From contig NC_068347.1 of assembly GCF_014633365.1 (NCBI RefSeq), positions 19,366,433-19,430,432 on the forward strand: a stretch of DNA of 64,000 nucleotides, in the 5' to 3' direction. This DNA comes from Diospyros lotus (Eukaryota > Streptophyta > Magnoliopsida > Ericales > Ebenaceae). This document shows, in pieces, positions 56,905 through 64,000 of the stretch. The number at the start of each line of letters is the position of its first letter. The first letter of the stretch is position 1. Position numbers and translations under genes: made by a program. The notes under the pieces are model-generated. The model did not search any database, was not told the DNA's origin, and saw only the letters and a program-made list of their open reading frames with translations.

Positions 56905-57650
56905 AATTACTCGACTAATTCCTAGAAATACTCGACTATTATATGAGCATAATCAATTGGATATCTCATGTAATCGATTATAAGAAGCCTCACTCGAGTA
57001 TGACCATGTCATTACTCGACTGACTCATAAGCCACAAAAATTTTGCATTAAGCACTCGACTACCAGGCTAAGCTTACTCGACTAATACAAACATATACTC
57101 GAGTACAAATAATTGATACTCGATTAATCTTAAGCTCAGAGACTTAGCTAGATTTAATCCAATCTTCAGTCGACTAATATATATAGATACTCAATTGACA
57201 AAAATACTTTTAGTCAATTGAGAGAAAGATATGCTCGACTAAGGAGATTGCTTGGAATTCTAATATAGAAAATATACTTGATTAAAAATAGTCCTTACTT
57301 GATTGATTTTAGAAACAAGAAAGCTTATAGAAAATACTCAAGCAGGAAACCTTAATAGTTGATTGAAAATAGTTTTGCTAAAACACATAATCGACTAGTT
57401 TTGAAGAAGGCACAAGATATTCGTCGACTGAAAATATGCTCAGACTTCATGGTTATAAGATACTCTATTTTATCAAAAACTTACTTGTGTGATGAATGAT
57501 CCATACTCGATTATACAAGATACCATACTTGATTATAGCTTTAAGAAACATAGCTTTATAAGAACATACTCGACTAGGTTTTTATGATACTTGATTGAAA
57601 TATATCAATATTTGATTAATATGAAAAATAAACTAAGTAATACTCGATTG
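56905..57650. repeat. array IV of ACTCGACTA-type words
   Basis: About 750 bp with at least seven exact CTCGACT occurrences, often as TACTCGACTA, plus CTCGAGTA, CTCGATTGA, TTGATTGA and AGTCGACTAA variants. Spacing is irregular. It lies within the minus-oriented Sirevirus-like LTR. Two isolated members (TACTCGAGTA, TACTCGATTG) lie on the other side of the nested LTRs, near 52948-52975. Confidence 0.75.
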
Positions 57651-58115
57651 ACTAAAAAACTATTTCTTAGGTTGAAAATAGGTGTAAAAGTTTTAAAGGA
57701 ATTTTTGAATACTTTGTCTTCAAAAGCTTTTAAAAAATACACATACTTGTTTGAGCAAATGGCTTTTATACTTGGCTGAAGTTTTAACGAACATTTTCTT
57801 GAGAGCTTTTCATTATGCTCGATTTAAAAGAATGCCATACTTGGATATTTTGAAGAATATATATGTATGAAAGGTTGAAGTTCTCCAATTTAAGAAAAAT
57901 ATTTTCCTAAACTATAAAAGACTTTGATCAATCATGTTCGACCTATACAAAACATATTTTGACTAATTTGGAAGATATAAATATGTATGAGCATGAAGTT
58001 TTTCAATTTAAAAAGATTTATATAATTTTTTTTAAATCATCAATAAACCAAATTTACTAAAAATATATTTTTTAAGATTATTTTCTCCATAAATCAAAAT
58101 AAAAAATTCTCAACA

Positions 58116-58359
58116 GACCAAAATGATAGCTAATATGTGTGTGTGTGTGTGTGTTGGTTAGAGATGAAATTTTTTTGTCTCTAACCTGGAAAGTGTGGCC
58201 TAGTTAGACTCGGTAAACTTTGCTGAGTTTACTGATTTGAATCGCGAATATGCTCCGATTTTATAAAAAATCAATACTACACTCAAGTTGACTCATTTTA
58301 TGCTTCGTGACTCGTAAGCTCGCACGAGTTGACTCACGAGTTTAACAACATTAATTGTA
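58116..58359. repeat. GT microsatellite and MITE-like segment
   Basis: A TG dinucleotide run lies at 58136-58154. After it, GGTTAGAGATGAAATTT and TTTGTCTCTAACC form a short hairpin. On the minus strand the far end opens TGTTGTTAAACTCGTGAGTC at about 58350, similar to the left end of the MITE-like repeat at 32022. The direct repeats ACTCGTAAGCTCG and GTTGACTC occur inside. Confidence 0.4.
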
Positions 58360-60625
58360 GAAAAAGGGCACCCTCACATTCTTGAAACTGATCTTAGTCT
58401 CATGCATTAGGCCTCGATCCCTCTCAAGTTTTAGACTTCAACTTGTCAAATTGCAATCTACCTCATAAATTGCACACCAACTCATATTTTTTTTTAGAAA
58501 AAATCTCTCTTCAAAGCTCTCTTTCATGTCAAGCTAAACTATCTAACACTCAAGGTGTTTGGTTGTCTTTGCTACCCTTAGCTTAAACCATACATACACC
58601 ATAAGCTAGAATCAAATCTCAACCATGTGTTTTTCTTGGCTACTCCACTTGTCATCATTTTTACCAATGTCTTGATCCAACAACCTCATGCATGTATCTC
58701 TCCCGCCATGATGTCTTTGTTGAAACTTATTTTTCCTTCCAATCTATTTCCTTACAACCTCCTAGAGTTACTGAAGTCACTCTCTTTCCTTGGACTTTTG
58801 TCTCGGCTAGTCCTATCACCACCTCGCTACATCTAGATGTCTCACCCTTTGCCACTCCTTTCTCGCCACCTCTTGATCTTGTCATACTTGTAACCCCAGT
58901 ACCATCTATTTCTCCCACTTTTAATCAATTCGCCTCCACTCCATCGAGTCTCTCATCTATGGCCTCGAATAGTGTTACCTACCAACCATCTTCCTTACAC
59001 AGGTAAGTCCTCCACCTTCTTGTCCTACCATTGTTACTAGGTCCTGTAACAACATCTACTGACCTATAAAGATTTTTGACTACCTTGCAATCTCTTTAAC
59101 CCTCTACCCTCACTTAAGCAGAAAAACACGCTCATTGACGCACTACCATGAGAAATGAATTTGATGCCCTTGTAAATAATCACACATGGGATTTAGTTCT
59201 TGATTCTAACACACAAAACATAGCTGGTTGCAAGTGGATTTACAAGGTAAAACACAAACCTGATGGGACAATTAATCTGTATAAGGCCTGCTTGGTTGCC
59301 AAGGGCTTCACTTAATAGTCTAATATTGATTTTCACTCTATATTCAGTCTGGTCATCAATCCCACAATAGTTCATGTGATCTTATCCATTGCCACTCAAT
59401 TTGCCTAGCCCTCCACCAATTGGATGTCAACAATGCCTTCATTTAAGGACATTTTTAGGGATAAGTTTACATGCAGCAGCCACTAGGCTTCATTCATCCT
59501 CAATTCCCAAGTCATGTTTGTCGAATGTGGAAGGCTATCTATGGTTTTCATTAAGCTCCACGAGGCTGTTATACTGAGCCGAAATAATTTCCCCTTTCCT
59601 ATGGCTTTGTCAAATCTCAATTAGACACATCTCTCTTCATCCTCTCTTCTGGCCAGACACTTGTTTTTCTCTTTGCCTACATCGATGATATCATCATCAT
59701 TAGCAATAACACATGTCTTATCAATCAAGTCATTTTCTCTTTAGCTCATCGATTTTCTCTCAAGGACATTAGTAACCTTAACTTCTTTCTTGGGGTGGAA
59801 GTCTTACATATGCAAGGATGGCCTAGTTCTCTCTCAACGTAAATATATTACTAATCTTCTCCATAAACATAACATAAGTGATGCAAAGGGAGTTCATAGT
59901 CCTCTCTCCACCAGAAAAAACTTTGCTTGCAAGATGGCTCACCTTCGACAGATCCTTCATAATACAGGCAAGTCATTGATACCCTTTAATATCTTTCTCT
60001 TACTAGGCCTAATATCTCCTATGCAGTGAATCATTTTTCTCAATTTATGCATCGGCCTACTACTTCTCTGTTGTTAAGCGTGTTCTTCATTACCTCAAGC
60101 AAACTATTGATCATGACCTTCTACTTCAGCGTTCCTCATTTATGACTCTTCATGCATTTTTTTACGCTAACTAGGTTGCTAATGCAGATGACAACACCTC
60201 CACTATAGCCTATATTACATTTCTTAGTGCTAATCCCGTTAGCTGGTCATCGAAGAAGTAACATATTGTGGCCCGTTCCTCCATTAAAGCTGAATATTGG
60301 TAGTGACTACCAGTGTTGCTAAACTAAATTAGCTTCAAATCTGCTCTCAGAACTTCACTTTCCACAGTCTATTCCGCCGATGGTTTACTGTGATAATGTT
60401 GATAGTACCTATTTATGTCAAAATCTTTTGTTCCATATCCATATTAAGCACATCAAAGTTGATTTCCACTTTGTTCACTCTTACTTCCAAAACAAGCAGC
60501 TCCGTGTGGCTTATGTCCATTATGTTGATTAGTTGGTTGAATCACTCACAAAACCTCTTAGTCGCCACCAACATCAAACTCAGTGTCTCAAGATTGGAGT
60601 TGTTAACACCACGCCTATCTTGCAG
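58360..60625 (+). pseudogene. copia integrase end, reverse transcriptase and RNase H, degenerate
   Basis: It resumes the integrase with a RHPHILETDLSLMH-like block at about 58367. A Ser/Thr/Pro-rich linker follows (58692-59006), then reverse transcriptase: FDALVNNHTWDLVL, CKWIYKVKHKPDGTINLYKA, LVAKGFT and the catalytic AYIDDI at about 59675-59692. RNase H follows with HYLKQTIDHDLLLQRSS, NPVSWSSKK, VARSSIKAEYW and FVPYPY-type motifs to about 60580. Many stops and frame changes show it is dead. It belongs to the element whose integrase N-terminus is at 48843-49451. Confidence 0.9.
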
Positions 60626-60934
60626 GGGGTATAATAGAGCATCAACTCTAATCCCACATGACATGCCTCAATCATAGTAATAGATCATCAGCTCCAATCC
60701 CACATGATCCGCCTCAATCATAGTTCATTAGTCAACAGCTTTTCATATAGTTATTAGCCTGATTTTGTACCAAATATAAGACCTAAATTTACTCTCTATC
60801 ATTACTATTCTTAGCAAAAGCCTTTATATATATATTCCTATTGTACCATGAATAATACTTGAGGTCTTATTCTATTTGAAAAACTTCTATAAAACGGGTT
60901 CAAGTACAATATCTATACACATTTATTACATTAA
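60626..60934 (+). mobile_element. polypurine tract and 3' LTR of the plus-strand copia element
   Basis: GCAGGGGG at 60623-60630 is followed by TATAATAGAGCATCA, the LTR start. The sequence matches the copy at 46900-47110. A 45-bp motif (AGAGCATCAACTC to CAATCATAG) is repeated twice at the start. The right border near 60934 is approximate. Confidence 0.65.
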
Positions 60935-61147
60935 CAATGCATCATTCCCAGGCATAGTGATTAACTTGAGAGTTAGAGGATCCACTGAGGGGACTAGACC
61001 TTGTCTTCCTTTCTTGTAGGAAAAAATAGTTCAATACACACTTGGGCTTGAGGATTGCTAGGATAGCCTCAGAACTACAGACAACTTGAATAAAGCATGA
61101 ACATATCGCAGTTCGGGTGGTGATCGACCCGTTAAACCTCATCACTC
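60935..61147 (+). mobile_element. end of the 5' LTR of a Tat-like gypsy element
   Basis: TTAACTTGAGAGTTAGAGGA, then CTGAGGGGACTAGACCTTGT and TTTCTTGTAGG, matches a conserved pattern near the end of Tat/Athila-type gypsy LTRs. It lies directly before a gypsy-type primer site. The LTR start is missing, so the LTR was truncated at the junction with the copia element. Confidence 0.6.
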
Positions 61148-61164
61148 TGGCACTTACTGTGGGG
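61148..61164 (+). promoter_or_regulatory. decayed primer-binding region of the Tat-like element
   Basis: TGGCACTTACTGTGGGG aligns with the TGGCGCCCACCGTGGGG sequence found next to the 5' LTR in Tat-type gypsy elements. Four substitutions, mostly C-to-T or G-to-A, have altered it. Confidence 0.55.
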
Positions 61165-61750
61165 TCGATTTCTAGATCTGTTCATACATGCTCAACTTTC
61201 GTGGCCACTCTTTCATCTACAAAGCAACTATGTAACTCATCCTAGAGTATGCCTCCCCATCAAGCACCTACCATATCAAGTCCCGAGAATCAAAACTCAA
61301 ACCAGATCAAGGTTTGGATCCCCATCATTGTGAACAAACCATTTCATTACCACTAGGGGAATCAACCTCCCCCATATAAAGTTGCATAGCTCAAGAATAA
61401 AGTGCAATGCTTCACTAAATTGCTTACCACCTTCATTGGTTAACAAGGAAGGAAATGAGAAAATCTTGAGGATAGGCCCTCATAATGAAATGACCATTGC
61501 TTGAGAATACGCCCTCATTCTCCTACAAAGAAAATAACCTTTCAGAGAGAACTAGACTAGAGACATTTGGAGCAGCAACAATAGTAGGGCAAAGTCAACC
61601 TTCTTGAAGAAAGAGACGCAATCGACAATGCTTAGAAAGTGAAGGTTTAATGTCTTCCTGAACTCGTGAAGGTGAAACTCCACAAGAGGGATGCCTCAAA
61701 CATTTGGAAAGGAAGATAAAGCAGATGAAGGAAAGGAAATAAGCCTAAGG
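61165..61750 (+). other. leader / N-terminal gag region of the Tat-like element
   Basis: No uninterrupted frame and no recognised motif. Its position between the primer site and the gag core suggests leader and degraded gag N-terminus. Confidence 0.4.
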
Positions 61751-62680
61751 AATGGGAGCTAGTACAATAGAAGTCCCCATAGAAAGATTTTGCATCACCG
61801 AGATCAAACTTTTTGATGGGATCACATATCCATTTGACCACATCAAAATCTTCACCTCCCATATGCTTGTCCAATCCACTTTGAATGGTACACAATGTCA
61901 AGCATTTTTAGTGACCCTTGATAGGAATACTCGACACTAGTACTTGAGCTTATCGGATATGTTTATTCCACTCCTTTAAGGAATTGAAAGTGAGTTTCCT
62001 CACTCATTTTTTCCTTTAAATGAGTGAGAAAAACCATGATGGCATTGGTTAACATTCAACAATAGAATAGTGAGTCATTAGAAGATTGTGTTGCTTAATT
62101 TAACGATAAAGCTATTGGGATTCATGATTTTGTCCAACACATCACCATGGTGGCCTTTCAAAATGGATTAAGGTGGGTAGATTGCTTAACTCTCTGTAAA
62201 GAATCCCCCCTCCCCCACCATGCTTCTTAGACGTTCTCAACCTAGTTGCCAAGTATATTAGCATTGAGGAAGTGCATTGCACAATAAGAGTAAAGCAATA
62301 AGAGAAGAAAGAAAAGGACAAGAAAGTTGTTAAACATGAAGAGCATTTAGATCCTCGCAAAGGGAAAATGCCTAACTAGGAAGGTCAACCCAACCCATGG
62401 AGGAGCCCAATAAGGTATGCCCTCCTAAATGCTTCAAGGATTGAGATATTAACGTCTAATAAGGGAAAGGAACATCTAAAAAGACTCGACAAAATAGGAC
62501 CTTGGCATATAAGTGAGAGAAGACAAACTACTTTTGTTTCCATAAGGATCACAGTCACGAAATTGATAAATACAAATACTTGAGAGAAGAAATCCAAGAC
62601 TTATTAAACCAAGGTTACCTTCAACAATTCATTGCTTGGGAAATGAAAAAGATCAACCAAAGATATCAGAGAATGAGGAG
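61751..62680 (+). pseudogene. Ty3/gypsy (Tat-like) gag, degenerate
   Basis: The frame at 61752-61940 reads IEVPIERFCITEIKLFDGIT and YPFDHIKIFTSHMLVQS, the capsid core (Retrotrans_gag type), in which FDG-T-P-DH is characteristic. At about 62520-62640 another frame reads HKDHSHEIDKYKYLREEIQD and LLNQGYLQQFI, the conserved nucleocapsid-side motif of Tat gag proteins. Stops separate the pieces. Gag would form virus-like particles around the element RNA. Confidence 0.8.
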
Positions 62681-63089
62681 TTCGTCTTGTACATAGAGTT
62701 CACTTTGGTAAGGTGGAACTCGTACTCCACTCTATCAAGAAGGAAAGTAGTGGGTTAATGAAAATCCTCTAATTTTCTACACCTTGGCCATAAAACCTAA
62801 TTCTCGAGAAAGGCCGGAGGCCATGAGGTCAAGTGTTGGGAATTAAAAGGCCTAAGAATCCCAAAAAAGGGTGAACTTTAGTAGATTGTGACATTCTCAA
62901 ATTAGGAACTCCCTTCTTAACCTAACTTTAATGACCCCTTTGTGATCTAGGCAATGGTAGGCTGATGGGACCTTAGGAGGATTCTAGTAGAATCAGAAGG
63001 TTCTTAGAGATTTTGTATAGGAGGGCCTTCCTTGGGATGGGGTACACCATGGAACAACTCAGCCCAATTAGATTCCCTTTGATAGGATT
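62681..63089 (+). other. gag-protease linker region, degraded
   Basis: Continues the gypsy element with stops in all frames. No motif beyond a possible GIKRPKNPKKG basic stretch near 62840-62872. It ends where plastid-like sequence begins. Confidence 0.4.
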
Positions 63090-63444
63090 TAACAAAAGGA
63101 TATCAATAATTATCTAGAAAAAAATGATATTATGTATATGGAAAGAAATCCGAATAGAAAATATTTTGATTGGAAAATTATCAATTTTTGTCTTCGAAAT
63201 AAAATCAATATTGAGGACTGGATCAAGATCAATACTAATAGTAATAAAAATACTAAAACTGAAATTATTAATTTTAATTATCAAATAATTGATAAAATTG
63301 ATAAAAAAAGATCTTTTTTATCTTACAATTCATCAAGATCAAGAAATCAATTCACCCAATCAAAAAAAAAAATGTTTTTTGATTGGATGGGAATGAATGA
63401 AGAAATACTAAGTCGTCCCATATCGAATATGGAACTTTGGTTTT
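63090..63444 (+). pseudogene. ycf1: plastid ycf1 (TIC214) fragment inserted in nuclear DNA
   Basis: The open frame includes [39 protein letters not shown] and [25 protein letters not shown]. These are characteristic of the C-terminal third of Ycf1/Tic214, the plastid-encoded protein of the TIC translocon at the inner envelope. Only about 355 bp is present, versus a gene of about 5 kb. The frame has no stop until the right edge, where the match ends after the ELWF segment at about 63444. Flanking DNA on both sides is gypsy retroelement, so this is a nuclear plastid insertion (NUPT) and not a functional gene. Confidence 0.88.
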
Positions 63445-64000
63445 GCTAATCGGATGATTAGAATCTCAATCATAACAAGCTCGAGGTTGAGGAGAGTGAT
63501 AGTGGATTTGGACTTCATCGTGACAGTTTCTCCCTCAACCTATAATATGATCCTTAATAGGTTTAGATGGACAATTTTTTGGGCTATCCCTTGTACTTAT
63601 AGAATGGTCATGAAGTTCATACCCAAACAAAATTGAAGAAGTCAGGGTCAATAGGAAAATAACTCAAGAGTACTACCTGGCCTCTCTTGCACCATAAGCG
63701 AAATGAAAACTTAGAAGCACCATTTCAAGGCAACAACTCAAGACCATTAACTAGGGTCAAAAGCTTAGGAACACCTCCCAAAGTCAAAGGGTTAGGAACT
63801 AGAAGCTTAAAAGTATGCAAAGGATGCCAATGAACTCAGTAAGGAAGGACAAATCTCATTTTCTCGAGCCCAATAAGACTTTATAAGAGCTAAATGCAAC
63901 AACCTACCCTTTGGGTAGTCCCAAGTTAACAAAAGTCACATGTCTATGGGTGAACTGCTAGAAGTTCCAATAATGGAAGGCTAATCGGATCGAATAGTAA
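63445..64000 (+). pseudogene. Tat-like gypsy protease region, degenerate
   Basis: After the plastid piece, the frame at 63454-63636 reads VDLDFIVTVSPSTYNMILNR then IPCTYRMVMKFIPKQ. It aligns with the protease C-terminal block of Tat elements, in which a VDSPSPYNAILGR-like motif is followed by STYHLMVKFPT. The remaining sequence to the window edge has stops and no further domain. Reverse transcriptase would lie beyond the window. Confidence 0.72.

Larger units (their letters stand above)
51205..58115 (-). mobile_element. Sirevirus-like LTR, minus orientation, split by two solo LTRs
   Basis: The pieces are 51205-51584, 52933-53701 and 56292-58115. The low end has GGGGTGAATTGGATATTTTGA, similar to the LTR end at 6566. 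The high end, read on the minus strand, opens TGTTGAGAATTTTTT at 58115. The GAGTGGTTCGACTA segment at about 53424 recurs in related LTRs. The outer portion carries the ACTCGACTA array. The LTR interrupts a copia integrase. Confidence 0.6.

Noticed and set aside
63132..63449. Functional ycf1 gene, or the window being plastid DNA
   Set aside because: Only a small fragment is present and gypsy sequence lies on both sides; everything else in the window is nuclear.

Overview
The window is plant nuclear DNA. The evidence is a seven-exon gene with canonical GT-AG introns for a cyclic nucleotide-gated channel of the plant CNGC4 type, a short plastid ycf1 fragment in nuclear DNA, and a very dense, AT-rich mass of Ty1/copia, Ty3/gypsy and hAT transposons. 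I see no bacterial operons, CRISPR arrays, tRNA or rRNA genes. The species cannot be named from the sequence; the CNGC4-like protein suggests a flowering plant, probably a dicot.

Layout. (1) 1-4626: the 5' part of a minus-strand Sirevirus-like copia element (5' LTR, protease, integrase, reverse transcriptase), cut by a solo gypsy LTR with a perfect 5-bp duplication and by a second decayed LTR. (2) 4627 to about 28640: the 3' part of a plus-strand Sirevirus-like element (envelope-like ORF, polypurine tract, 3' LTR) blown apart by successive insertions. These are an LTR holding an inverted LTR (5237-8263), a minus-strand gypsy element holding a solo LTR (8787-16859), a solo LTR rich in a palindromic word (17252-19880), an LTR within an LTR (20101-24157), and a solo Ale/Retrofit-like LTR that itself carries a 3.07-kb hAT element (24493-28219). 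Most of these junctions have target-site duplications that can be read by eye. (3) 28641 to about 32750: a minus-strand Tnt1/Tork-like copia element without reverse transcriptase, its LTR interrupted by a MITE-like repeat. (4) 32945-40513 (minus): the CNGC4-like gene, the only convincing host gene. Its coding exons predict 681 residues and its 3.7-kb second intron carries a fold-back repeat. (5) 40727-42360: no gene seen. (6) 42361-60934: a plus-strand copia element (LTR, integrase, reverse transcriptase, RNase H) split by several large LTRs and by a hAT transposase remnant. (7) 60935-64000: the 5' part of a plus-strand Tat-like gypsy element (LTR end, primer-binding site, gag, protease) with a plastid ycf1 piece inserted.

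How it fits together. Apart from CNGC4, everything readable is transposon-derived and nearly all of it is broken by stops or frameshifts. Solo LTRs outnumber complete elements, which implies repeated LTR-LTR recombination. The most unusual signals are arrays of short TCGA-centred palindromic words, a different word in each LTR lineage (CATTCGAATG, TAGTCGACTA, TCGACTGAAGT-like, ACTCGACTA), and two conserved boxes shared by otherwise diverged LTRs. I found no convincing new gene system; these LTR arrays are the best candidates for something undescribed.
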